From assembly GCA_963709875.1 (NCBI GenBank), contig CAVPYB010000010.1, positions 186,001 through 250,000 on the forward strand: a DNA stretch of 64,000 nucleotides, read 5' to 3'. Source of the DNA: JAQBDA01 sp963709875. Its GTDB lineage: Bacteria; Chloroflexota; Anaerolineae; Anaerolineales; UBA4823. The translations under genes and the position numbers were made by a program. Under the pieces are notes generated by a model. It had not been told where the DNA came from and did no database searches. It was given only the letters and a program-made list of their open reading frames with translations. This document shows, one piece after another, positions 52,574-61,201 of the stretch. The first letter of the stretch is position 1; each line of letters begins with the position of its first letter.

Positions 52574-54703
52574 TCATGGACCGTTGAATTCAACATATGG
52601 CAGGTAGATGGAAGGCTGATGAAGGCTGAGAATCTGCAAACCATCTCCCTGTGTGGAGAGATATGCCAGCGTACCAACGACCTGGACGTTATAGGTGTCA
52701 ATGGGATAATGCTTGTAGAATACCGGCCGGGTTGGATCGCTGACGTTATAAACCCGCATTCCGGAAAATTCACCCAAAGCTAAATATGCCCATTCCCCAT
52801 CCACAGTAACGTCCTCAACCGTGCCGCTGATGGGGATCGTGCTCAGCAGGGTTGGGGAATAGGGGTCGCTGACATCGATGAGATGCAGGCTGTCCCAGTA
52901 GCCGGTGAAGAGCGTATCACTGACCAATTTCAGCGACCTGACATCCCCCGTCGATGAGTAAACAGCGGTCAAGGTTGGAATGATGGGATTGCTGGTATCC
53001 ATGATCTCCACCGCTCCGTCTTCCCGGCCCATGTATACTTGCGTTGGTGTGCCCTCCAGGGCGGTAATGAAGCGATCGAATCCAGCATCGTATCTTCCAA
53101 GTATGTTGTAGGATGGCGCTGCGGTGAAATCTACGATCTGCAATTCTACGAATAAACCGCTGAAATTTTGATCCCATTTATACGATGAGACGTAAACCAG
53201 ATCATCTGACAGAGCGCGCACCCAGCCGGTAGAGCCCTCCTCCCCATATACCATCAGCAGATAGGGGTCGGTTGGGTCGCTGGAATCGAGTATCTTCAGC
53301 ATCCCTCCAGCCATCAGGTAAGCCCGGCTGTCTGTAAGCTGGAGGTCATCCGCAACGTCCAGATTGGTAACTGCATTGCCGCCGAGATATACTGGAGCGG
53401 AGGCGTTCTCGAAATCCCAGATCTGGAAATGCGGCCCCGAAGCCAGCAGGGTGGCGATCTCACCGTCCAGGTGAAAATCTTTCACATAGCTTACTCCGGA
53501 GAATTGCACAGGTGGGCTGTATACGATAATATTTTTGGGATTGCCCACATCCAGTATCTGCATATTGCGGTGGGCGAAGTCGTTATGCATCATCCGCAAG
53601 AAGAAAATATTCCCCGCTCGCATATAATTCTGGGTGATGTCGTTGGGGATGTAGCTGTCGAGCAGCACCGGGTCGCTTGGATCGTCTATATCGAGGATTT
53701 CCAGCCCATCTGACAGGATATACAAGTTGTCATCCTTCACCTCCAATCCCATGATGTGCCAATTCCACATCGGATAGGAGCTCAATACCGTTGGGGTAAG
53801 CGGCTGGCTGATATCCAGAAATTCAATGTAATCTGAAGTTGCGGCGATCAGCAGGTTTCCAGCAAAGCGGGCCGCAGACAGGCTGCTCGATGTTCGTTGC
53901 TCACCTAGCTTGGTCGGCGATGTGGGATTGCTTATGTCGTACAGCATGTAGATTCCATCACAGCCGTGCATTCCGCAGCCTATATCGTCGGCGACTGCGT
54001 ATATACCGTCAACCTCGCGTACAGTCCCTAAAAAGCTCCCTGCAAGGCTCAGGCGGGTGGGGTCGGATAGATCGATGACCATCCAATTAACATATGCATA
54101 ATTACCCTGGATGAAAAGTGGATTATAAAAATCGAAATAACCATCCAATTTGGACAACTGGACCGGAACGGATGGATTGCTGACATCCAATGCCTGGAAG
54201 CTCCTGGCGGTAACTGCATACAGGATGCCCCCGGAGGCATCCAGCTTGTAGAACGGCTGCTCGTCCTGGTGGCGTGCAATTAATTTGGGCGAATCCGGCG
54301 TATCGAGATCATACACCAGCAAGCCACCCCAGCCGGCAGCGGCATACAAGTAGTCGTCGTGTATGTGCAGATCGAAGATCTGGCCGGGCAGGCGCAGAAT
54401 CCTGACGGTATGTGCCTGGCTCAGATGGCTAACGTCTACTACGGAAAGCTCCGTCCCATTGCCGGCATAAGCGTAGCCTCCGGAAATGACCAGATCACCG
54501 CGATCTCCGCCCATGCTGGTCAGGAAGGTCAGGGTAGGTGAATAGTATGGGGTGTATTGAATGGTTGTGTTCGGAGCTGATTGTTCTGGCTGGTTGGGTG
54601 TTGCCGATGCCTGAGCGGTTTGAGCCAGGAAAATCATCGCCGTAAGAAGCAAACTGCTCAATATTGTGGAGATGAAAATGCCGAGGACTTTTACCTGCGC
54701 CAT
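52574..54703 (-). CDS. Secreted LVIVD-repeat beta-propeller protein
   Basis: About 709 residues. The signal peptide is in VLGIFISTILSSLLLTAMIF (ending near AQASA). The mature part is a run of LVIVD-type repeats, such as LSVVDVSHLSQAHTVRILRL, LLVYDLDTPDSPKLIARHQD, LEILDIDDPSDPVLLDSYIP, LHLIDVSDPYSPTLLSTIPI and MRVYNVSDPTRPVFYKHYPI. These form a multi-bladed propeller exposed at the cell surface. Its role is unknown. ATG 54703 follows GAGGTGTGAT; an earlier in-frame start is weaker. Confidence 0.82.
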   Translation of the reverse strand: MAQVKVLGIFISTILSSLLLTAMIFLAQTAQASATPNQPEQSAPNTTIQYTPYYSPTLTFLTSMGGDRGDLVISGGYAYAGNGTELSVVDVSHLSQAHTVRILRLPGQIFDLHIHDDYLYAAAGWGGLLVYDLDTPDSPKLIARHQDEQPFYKLDASGGILYAVTARSFQALDVSNPSVPVQLSKLDGYFDFYNPLFIQGNYAYVNWMVIDLSDPTRLSLAGSFLGTVREVDGIYAVADDIGCGMHGCDGIYMLYDISNPTSPTKLGEQRTSSSLSAARFAGNLLIAATSDYIEFLDISQPLTPTVLSSYPMWNWHIMGLEVKDDNLYILSDGLEILDIDDPSDPVLLDSYIPNDITQNYMRAGNIFFLRMMHNDFAHRNMQILDVGNPKNIIVYSPPVQFSGVSYVKDFHLDGEIATLLASGPHFQIWDFENASAPVYLGGNAVTNLDVADDLQLTDSRAYLMAGGMLKILDSSDPTDPYLLMVYGEEGSTGWVRALSDDLVYVSSYKWDQNFSGLFVELQIVDFTAAPSYNILGRYDAGFDRFITALEGTPTQVYMGREDGAVEIMDTSNPIIPTLTAVYSSTGDVRSLKLVSDTLFTGYWDSLHLIDVSDPYSPTLLSTIPISGTVEDVTVDGEWAYLALGEFSGMRVYNVSDPTRPVFYKHYPIDTYNVQVVGTLAYLSTQGDGLQILSLHQPSIYLPYVEFNGP

Positions 54704-54762
54704 ATCACACCTCAATTGGGGAGCGCTCTATTCCCGGGCGGGTAATTAAATCCTGCCCTCAC

Positions 54763-55056
54763 TCAGGGCAGCGAGGCGACAATCTTTCGGAAATCAGCTT
54801 CGGGGAAGGCGCGCAGGGTCTCGGTGGAGACATTGCCTTGTGCGCCGGTCGAAAGTGCAAGCGCGGCAGCCACTTCGTCACTCGGTGCTTCTATGATTGC
54901 AACTGCGTCATACTGACCGAAGACCATGTAATATTCTTTGATGTTTGCACCGGCAGCAGCGAAGGCTTGCTTTGCGGCGTCGAGGCGGCTCGGGCTGTCC
55001 TTGATGGCCTGGATACCTTGACCCGTAAAGTTCAATAAGACGACATAGGTATTCAT
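54763..55056 (-). CDS. GYD domain protein
   Basis: 97 residues, mostly one domain: MNTYVVLLNFTGQGIQAIKD, then NIKEYYMVFGQYDAVAIIEA and APSDEVAAALALSTGAQGNV with the terminal STETLRAFPEADFRKIVASL. The GYD motif (FGQYD) is present. Such proteins are ferredoxin-like alpha/beta folds of unknown function. It is the last of a minus-strand row that begins with the isochorismatase at 57632. Confidence 0.85.
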   Translation of the reverse strand: MNTYVVLLNFTGQGIQAIKDSPSRLDAAKQAFAAAGANIKEYYMVFGQYDAVAIIEAPSDEVAAALALSTGAQGNVSTETLRAFPEADFRKIVASLP

Positions 55057-55129
55057 ATCATTTTCTCCTTTGGACTATGGCGAACGAGCGCTCCCTGCTC
55101 CAATTGTAGCATGCACTCGGTGGTGGAAA

Positions 55130-56069
55130 TCAGTCGATCTTGTATGTGTAACCTTCAGTCAGACGCTGCCGGGCTTCCAGGTGGCGGCGGATATACTGCC
55201 CGCAGTTGCTGCCGATGCGATTCTCCTCCACCTCGCCGATGCTGACGATCACCCGGTATCCGGCGTCCTCCAGCCGGGAGACCACACCGTATTCCGAGCT
55301 GCCATTTTGCGGGTCGATATAAGAGCGCAGTCTGTTCTCGACAGCCCGGTAGGTCGGGTTGAGCGGGGTGATCTTGACCAGGAATTTATCCGGTGAGAAG
55401 TAACGCAGCAGCACTCCCGGATCGAGCGGCACGCCCTGCGCCAGGGCGAAATTCAAGGTGATCTTGCGGTCACCGGGTCGAGTAGAAGCGCTCGCCGTAG
55501 TCAGCCATCTGCTGGAAGCTCCACTTGCGCACCGGGATGATCTCGTCCCGCAGCTCCGGGTCGGTGCTGTGCAGGGAGAACTGGAACTGGAACCTGCCCC
55601 CGCTGTAGAGGCGCTGTTTGATCTCCAGCAGCCGATCGAGGAAATCTTCCGCGCCGAGTGGAGCGATGGTCGAGATGGAGGGCATGAATCCGGGAGCCTG
55701 GTAGCGACTCGGCATCCCCTCCAGCACCGCCAGTACGGCCGGGTTGAGTGAAGGCTCACCCATGCGGGCGAACTGGATCTTGAACTGCTTGCTGGGAATG
55801 ACGCCATCCGGGAAGCGCTTGCGCACCAGGAAATCGATCTGGGAAAATAGCTCACCTTCGCTCAGCTTGCCGGTGAAGTAGCCGCCGGCGTCGCACATCT
55901 TACAATGTACCGGGCAGCCGCACATGACCGATACCAGCAGGATCCATTTCTCCTCGATCGGGAACGGGGGCTGCAGGGCTTCCACGCACTCCACCAGCCT
56001 GTCCTCACCGTAATCCAGGATGTAAACGACAGCAATATCTTCCCTTCCGGTCGATGCAACTACCTTCAT
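55130..56069 (-). CDS. RlmN/Cfr-like radical SAM protein, short form, frame broken once
   Basis: About 312 residues. The radical SAM cluster motif is CX3CX2C at Cys52, Cys56 and Cys59 (MCGCPVHCKMCDAGGYFTGK), followed by IQFARMGEPSLNPAVLAVLE and IAPLGAEDFLDRLLEIKQRL. After a break at about 55482 it continues KITLNFALAQGVPLDPGVLL, FLVKITPLNPTYRAVENRLR and SNCGQYIRRHLEARQRL, with the C-terminal Cys of RlmN/Cfr retained. The N-terminal accessory domain of RlmN is shortened: the cluster lies at residue 52 rather than about 125. It may methylate RNA or another substrate. It starts 10 bp after the flavoprotein stop. Confidence 0.72.
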
Positions 56070-56079
56070 CCTCGCTCCT

Positions 56080-56970
56080 TTATATTCTCTCCCTTAGATA
56101 CTGATAAATTTTCATCGCTGCCAGCATGCCGTCGCCCACGGCGATGGCGGTCTGGCGGTAAATGCCACGCTGGATGTCGCCGACTACGTGCAGATTCCCG
56201 GCGGACTCCAGGTCTTTTGTTTCTGCCAGACCGGAGAGCAGCTCCAGCCGGGGCAACCGCCCGAGCGCCCCGATCAGGTAGTCGACCTCCAGCTGGTCGT
56301 CGCCGTCCAGCCCGGTCGTGCCGACCAGCAGCCCGCCATCCGCTCTCCTGGACAAGCGTGTGACCCTGGTGAACGGGTGGTAGGCGATATTGGATTTGAG
56401 CTGCGCCCGCTCCCAAAGCAGCGGCAGGCATTTCAGGCTGTCGCTGCGGTTGAGCACCAGCACCTGATTATATCGCGCCAGGTTGAGGGCGTAGTCGAAT
56501 GCCGCGTCCCCGGCGCCAACGATGACCACGCGCCCCTCACGCAGCTCGCGCAGCGGGTAAACATCGTAGCACACCCGCTCATGGACCTCCTCCGGGATCA
56601 TTGCCCTCGGGAAGCTGACCGCCTTGGTGCCCGCCGCCAGCACCACGCAGCGCGCCTGGTAGCTGTTGCTGTGGGTCTGCAAGGTAAACAAAGAACCGTC
56701 GTGGTCCAGGCGGGTGACCTCGCCCAAGGTGACCTGCACGCCGACCCGCATAATCTGCTTGGTGAACAGGCGCACCAGCTCCACGCCGGAAATCCCCCCA
56801 GGGAAGCCCGGGTAGTTCTCGACCAGGTTGGCGTTGTGCAGCAGCCCGCCGACCACCCTGGCCTCGAACAACAACGGGGCTATCCCGTAGCGTTTGAGCT
56901 GCAGGGCGGCGGTCAGCCCGGCTGGTCCGGCGCCGATGATGGCGACTTCGTGAACGGGTGTATCAGACAT
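56080..56970 (-). CDS. Thioredoxin-reductase-like FAD/NAD(P) oxidoreductase without CxxC
   Basis: 296 residues with two dinucleotide folds: VAIIGAGPAGLTAALQLKRY for FAD and VVIVGAGDAAFDYALNLARY for NAD(P). ENYPGFPGGISG and a C-terminal NLHVVGDIQRGIYRQTAIAV match the thioredoxin reductase family. The redox CxxC is absent (the matching stretch has CYDVYP), so it resembles ferredoxin- or flavodoxin-reductase relatives. It could donate electrons to the radical SAM enzyme that follows by 10 bp; this is inference. Confidence 0.8.
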   Translation of the reverse strand: MSDTPVHEVAIIGAGPAGLTAALQLKRYGIAPLLFEARVVGGLLHNANLVENYPGFPGGISGVELVRLFTKQIMRVGVQVTLGEVTRLDHDGSLFTLQTHSNSYQARCVVLAAGTKAVSFPRAMIPEEVHERVCYDVYPLRELREGRVVIVGAGDAAFDYALNLARYNQVLVLNRSDSLKCLPLLWERAQLKSNIAYHPFTRVTRLSRRADGGLLVGTTGLDGDDQLEVDYLIGALGRLPRLELLSGLAETKDLESAGNLHVVGDIQRGIYRQTAIAVGDGMLAAMKIYQYLRERI

Positions 56971-56975
56971 TTTGC

Positions 56976-57632
56976 CTAAGGTCGCTGCAATTTGCTTATC
57001 AGGTCACCCACCTGGGTGAGCGTGGCAAAGCCGTGCGCCAGGTTGGTCAGGCTGGCACGGTGGTAGGCTTCATTATAGGTGGCCGTGCCGTCCACCGGGA
57101 AGAAGACCTCGAAGCCGCGCGTGAACGCCGAGCGGGCGGTCGTCTCGCAGCACAGGTGGGTCATTACGCCGGTCACCACTACCTGGCGCGCTCCCGCCTG
57201 GCGCAGGGTTGCATCCAGGTCAGTTTCATGGAATGCGTCGTATTGGTGTTTGGTGATGACCGGGCTGTCACCGACCTCTAGCTCGGGCACGATCTGGCCC
57301 AATGGGCTGTCATCCTGGATCAGGTCGCGCCACCAGACGGACATCATCCCGGCGTCCTGCCGGCTGTTGGTGTGGCGGGTGAAAAGCACCGGCAGTGTCT
57401 TGGCTTTGAAAGCCTCAACCAGCGCCTGCACGCCAGGGAGGATTGCAGGCGCGCTCGGGACGAAGGCGTGCGAATCCGGGTCAAGGAAATAAGCTTGCAT
57501 ATCCAGCACTAGCAACGCTGAATCCTCCGCCCTGTACACCAATCCCCTGGAGCGGGTATGCTTTTCGCCCTCGCGCAGCAGATCACCCGCCCTGGCGGTG
57601 ACATTTTCAGGTGTAAAGTAGATCTCTTTCAC
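56976..57632 (-). CDS. Isochorismatase-like cysteine hydrolase
   Basis: 218 residues. The catalytic triad of the family is seen in LLVLDMQAYFLDPDSHAF (Asp), ITKHQYDAFHETDLDATL (Lys) and VVTGVMTHLCCETTARSAFT (Cys). It is closer to the nicotinamidase or isochorismatase-type hydrolases that act on small acids or amides. It begins the row isochorismatase, flavoprotein, radical SAM, GYD, with 5-bp to about 74-bp gaps. Confidence 0.84.
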   Translation of the reverse strand: MKEIYFTPENVTARAGDLLREGEKHTRSRGLVYRAEDSALLVLDMQAYFLDPDSHAFVPSAPAILPGVQALVEAFKAKTLPVLFTRHTNSRQDAGMMSVWWRDLIQDDSPLGQIVPELEVGDSPVITKHQYDAFHETDLDATLRQAGARQVVVTGVMTHLCCETTARSAFTRGFEVFFPVDGTATYNEAYHRASLTNLAHGFATLTQVGDLISKLQRP

Positions 57633-57748
57633 GCTGTGATTATATTAATCTGGATTGAGGAGAAATGTCCAGTGATATCTATCCTGATATTTATTACAGT
57701 TAAAATACATGCTTTTATGGAGAGTAGGAGTGTTCACTCCTAATACAA

Positions 57749-59650
57749 CTACAACAGGAACCAATCCAGAAATCGCTCCATCTTTGCATAGAAATCCAGC
57801 AGGTTCTTCTTGCGCAGGATGCCGTGCCCTTCGTCGGGGTAGGTAACATACTCGTAGGTCTTTCCCTCCCGGCGCAGGGCTTCCACCAACTGCTCGGACT
57901 GCATTGGCGGCACGTAGGGGTCTTGCAGACCATGTTCGATCAGCAACGGAGCCTGGATATCGGCGGCGTGATGGATCGGTGAGCCCGCCCGGTACCCCTC
58001 CCGATTGTCCGCCGGGTGCCCCATCATGCGGTACAGGTCCTCGCGCCCGGTATGCTCGCACTCAGCCCAGGAGGTGAGCAGGTCGCAATCGCCGTACTTG
58101 GATACCCCGCAGGCAAAGCGGTGACGCGGATCGAACGCCAGGCAGCAGGTTGCCAGGTAGCCGCCGTAGCTGCCGCCGAGGATCGCCAGCCTGCTTAAGT
58201 CGATGCCACCCTGGGCAGCCAGGTAATCCGCTGCCGCCAGGCAGTCGTGCGTGTCCCCCACGCCCCAGGTGTTGTAGTTGGCGCGCTCGAATGCCAGCCC
58301 GTAGCCGGTGCTGCCGCGGAAATTGGGCGCCAGGATAGTGTAGCCCTTGGCGAGCATATACTGCGCCCAGGCGTCCCACTCCAGAGCATGCTGGGCGGTC
58401 GGTCCCCCGTGCGGGTAAACGATCCCCGCCCCCCCTATATCCCTTTTCCCCTCACCCTTGTATAGTATGCCCGGTATTTCCAGCCCATCCAAACTGGGGA
58501 AACGCACCACCTGCGGGCGGACCATCTCAAGGGCAGCCAGTGCGGGCGGCGTGCTGAAGGTGAGCTGCATGGCATGGCGCGTCTCGACCTGCATGCGGTA
58601 GATATCCGGCGGGGTGACCGGGTCGTCGTACTCGAAGGTGATCGTGCGGCCGTCCGGGGTCCACTGCGGGCGGGCGTGGAAGCCCTCGCTGGCGCGCAGG
58701 TCGCTGGAACTGCCGTCGGATGCGCCCACCAGGACCAGGTCGAAGGCTGCCTCCCGGTTGAGCGTGCACAGGATGCGCCCCCCGTCCGGCGACCAGCTCG
58801 GCTCGTCGATGTCGCCTCCTAGGGAAGCCAGCCTGTGTTCCTGCCCATCCTGCATGTCAAGCAGGTACAGGTCGTAATAGACTTCGCGCTGGGATGTGAA
58901 AGCGAGATACCTGCCGTCCGGCGACCAGCGCGGCGAGCGGTTGAAGCGGTCGGGGGTGGCGGTCAGCTGGCGGATGCTGCCCTCCTGAAGGTCCAACAGG
59001 CAGATATCCGTACGCCCCAGGTCTGAGAGTGGTTTGTGGACGTAAGCCAGCCAGCGCCCATCCGGTGAGGGCTGCGGGTCGCTGTCCCTGCCGGTGGGCG
59101 GGGTGAGCGGCCGCGGCCAGGCTCCCTGGCGGTCGGTCAGCAGCAGGTAGGTGATTACATCGGGGAGTGTATCGAACTCTGCGCTGGCAGTCCTGCTTTC
59201 GGGCTCCAGGTCGTATGCCAGCACGATACCCTGCCCATCAGGCAGCCAGCACGGCGACCCAGCCGCTGCCGTGAAGCCGCTCAGCTTATGCGGTGTGCCG
59301 CCATCCGCAGATACCAGCCAGGCGTGCCCGTCCTGGTTGTAGGTCAGCCACTCTCCGTCCGGCGACCACTGCGGCGGCTCGTCGAACCAGTAGGGGCGCG
59401 GGCCGCGCCCGAAGGTCAGCCGGGCAGGCCAGCCGCCTGCAGCAGGTATCACATACAGGTCGGCGGTATCCTCCCTCTCCCAAAAGAAGGCGATGCGCTG
59501 TCCATCCGGCGAGAGCGTGTGGCTGCGCGGCCTATCGATGCCCACCAGCAGGGCGTGGCTCCAGCCAGGTGGCGGACCGCCATCCGGTCGGTCGAAGGCA
59601 GGCCAGTTATTGCGCTCCAGGCGCGGTCCGAGCTTTGGGTAATCCGGCAT
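57749..59650 (-). CDS. S9 family (acylaminoacyl-peptidase-like) peptidase
   Basis: 633 residues. Residues 30-360 contain PD40/WD40-like propeller repeats (RLTFGRGPRPYWFDEPPQWS, PRWSPDGRYLAFTSQRE, EPSWSPDGGRILCTLNREA). The hydrolase domain opens with GIVYPHGGPTAQHALEWDAW and carries the nucleophile Ser in AILGGSYGGYLATCCLAF, the Asp in IEHGLQDPYVPPMQSEQL and the His in YPDEGHGILRKKN. It is a cytoplasmic oligopeptidase or acyl-peptide hydrolase. It is a single gene. Confidence 0.9.
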   Translation of the reverse strand: MPDYPKLGPRLERNNWPAFDRPDGGPPPGWSHALLVGIDRPRSHTLSPDGQRIAFFWEREDTADLYVIPAAGGWPARLTFGRGPRPYWFDEPPQWSPDGEWLTYNQDGHAWLVSADGGTPHKLSGFTAAAGSPCWLPDGQGIVLAYDLEPESRTASAEFDTLPDVITYLLLTDRQGAWPRPLTPPTGRDSDPQPSPDGRWLAYVHKPLSDLGRTDICLLDLQEGSIRQLTATPDRFNRSPRWSPDGRYLAFTSQREVYYDLYLLDMQDGQEHRLASLGGDIDEPSWSPDGGRILCTLNREAAFDLVLVGASDGSSSDLRASEGFHARPQWTPDGRTITFEYDDPVTPPDIYRMQVETRHAMQLTFSTPPALAALEMVRPQVVRFPSLDGLEIPGILYKGEGKRDIGGAGIVYPHGGPTAQHALEWDAWAQYMLAKGYTILAPNFRGSTGYGLAFERANYNTWGVGDTHDCLAAADYLAAQGGIDLSRLAILGGSYGGYLATCCLAFDPRHRFACGVSKYGDCDLLTSWAECEHTGREDLYRMMGHPADNREGYRAGSPIHHAADIQAPLLIEHGLQDPYVPPMQSEQLVEALRREGKTYEYVTYPDEGHGILRKKNLLDFYAKMERFLDWFLL

Positions 59651-59659
59651 ATTTTATTT

Positions 59660-59822
59660 CACCCCGGAGTTCACAGAGTTCACAGAGAAATATAAAAAGG
59701 GGACACGGATGTACACGGAAAACACGGATATTTTTAATTTAGATATCAGACAGATCTATCGGTGAACATCCATCCAATCTGTGTCCCATAAAAAATCTGT
59801 GATCTTCGTGAACTCAGTGGTG
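59660..59822. repeat. Imperfect inverted repeat between S9 peptidase and M14 gene
   Basis: Left CACCCCGGAGTTCACAGAG and right CTCAGTGGTG-type ends form an imperfect inverted repeat, with internal ACACGGATGTACACGGA words. It resembles the CACCGCAG-type repeats at 34939 and 49114. No gene is present in this 170-bp gap. Confidence 0.4.
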
Positions 59823-59823
59823 T

Positions 59824-60942
59824 TCATGCTTTGAAATAATCTTCGGGGTAGGGCTCGACCATCTCACCGTCATGTGGAACTGCCATGGTCAGGACGGCTT
59901 CCCCAGGGTAGAACAGGATGCCGTGTGAGCGCCCCAGCACGAACCCGTCGTATTCCGAGCGGATCGTGCCTTCGCCCATCGGTCGGCCCCAGATGTCGCG
60001 CAGCAGGGCTACCGGCTGACCTTTCTCGACCGTGTCCCCCGGCTCCACCAGGTGCATCACCACGCCCGGCTCTTTCACCCGCGGGGTGGACAGGCGCCGT
60101 ACAGGGTTGGGTGTCTCAATGACCGCGATGCCTTCGATCGGTTCGGGCTCCCCGTCCAGCATTCCCGCCCAGCGCATCACATTGCGCGTTCCGATGACCG
60201 AGGCTGACACAATTGCCGGGTCGGGCATCTGTCCGCCGCCGAGCTCTACCGTGAAAGCCGGTTTGCCGCCCAGGTACATCAGCGCCGCGGAAGTGGAGCG
60301 GTGCAGCTTCTCGCGGATCAACTTCTTGGTCGGCATCTCACCGACGATCGTGTGCCCGTAGGCTTGCAGCATCTCGGTCTGGCGTGCTAACAGCTGCTCG
60401 GCAGCCTGTTTGGAGCTGCCATCTTCGTCGGGTCTGTAGAGCACCCGGTCCTGAAAGGCGAACGAGATCGAGCCGATCCAGGCGTTGTGGTAGTCGATCA
60501 GGAAGTCTGCGCCATCCAGCATCAGGTCGAACAGCGCCTGGTAGGTGATCTCCAGCGGGGTGGGGGGCTCTTTGTCCGGGTCGAAGGGCGCTTCGGGTTT
60601 GCCGTCCGGCCACAGGCGGTTGGGGTCTTTGCTGTCCGGGTGCGGCTGGCGCTGGATCATGCGCAGACCGACCGGGTTCAGCGCCGGGATGGCGACGATC
60701 GTGCCGCGCAGGCGGGAAACCAGCTCACGATCCAGCAGCTGGTGCAGCACCAGCGGTCCGGTATGCTCTGGACCGTGGATGCCGGCGGTCAGCCACAGGC
60801 AGGGACCGTCTTCTATCCCTTGGACGATGACCACCGGGAGGAACTCCTCCTGCCCGGTCGGGTGGCGGAAGGCTGCGAAGCGTCCGTACTGCAACGTGCC
60901 AGGAGCAGATCTGGCTGTACCGATGGTATAGGTCTTTGTCAT
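59824..60942 (-). CDS. Succinylglutamate desuccinylase/aspartoacylase-like M14 metallohydrolase
   Basis: About 372 residues from ATG 60942 (MTKTYTIGTARSAPGTLQYG), which follows GGAGCAATTT. The zinc site starts TAGIHGPEHTGPLVLHQLLD (His-X2-Glu), and the second His lies in FLIDYHNAWIGSISF. The AspA/AstE-type core continues PALNPVGLRMIQRQPHPDSK. The enzyme should remove an acyl group from an amino acid or related compound. It is divergent from the peptide-binding gene at 61202; the 259 bp between them carry both promoters. The in-frame extension to 61068 is probably not translated. Confidence 0.83.
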   Translation of the reverse strand: MTKTYTIGTARSAPGTLQYGRFAAFRHPTGQEEFLPVVIVQGIEDGPCLWLTAGIHGPEHTGPLVLHQLLDRELVSRLRGTIVAIPALNPVGLRMIQRQPHPDSKDPNRLWPDGKPEAPFDPDKEPPTPLEITYQALFDLMLDGADFLIDYHNAWIGSISFAFQDRVLYRPDEDGSSKQAAEQLLARQTEMLQAYGHTIVGEMPTKKLIREKLHRSTSAALMYLGGKPAFTVELGGGQMPDPAIVSASVIGTRNVMRWAGMLDGEPEPIEGIAVIETPNPVRRLSTPRVKEPGVVMHLVEPGDTVEKGQPVALLRDIWGRPMGEGTIRSEYDGFVLGRSHGILFYPGEAVLTMAVPHDGEMVEPYPEDYFKA

Positions 60943-61201
60943 AAATTGCTCCGATCTTTTTCTGGTATTTAGACGTAAATCATATATAATAAAGATAGTG
61001 CCAGGATCAAAACCGGCTATCCAAGCCCGGCCATCCGTATTCTCATTGCTGAAAAAATCATCTGTCAAAAAAATAGATCTTTCCAGCCAAGGAGGTGCTT
61101 AGCGCAGATATTATACAATGGCAGACTGCCGGTAGGTCGCCGAGTATTGTCCCTGCCGGCCTGAAATGGTCATATTCAACTCATATCAGGAGGAGTAATC
61201 C

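Noticed and set aside
58400..58480. Insertion in the S9 peptidase encoded by a CT-rich tract
   Set aside because: The segment (KGEGKRDIGG) is about the normal loop length of the family, so it is not clearly an insertion.
60985..60990. TATAAT as promoter of the peptide-binding gene
   Set aside because: No acceptable -35 is at the right distance on either strand in this AT-rich stretch; kept out of the feature list.
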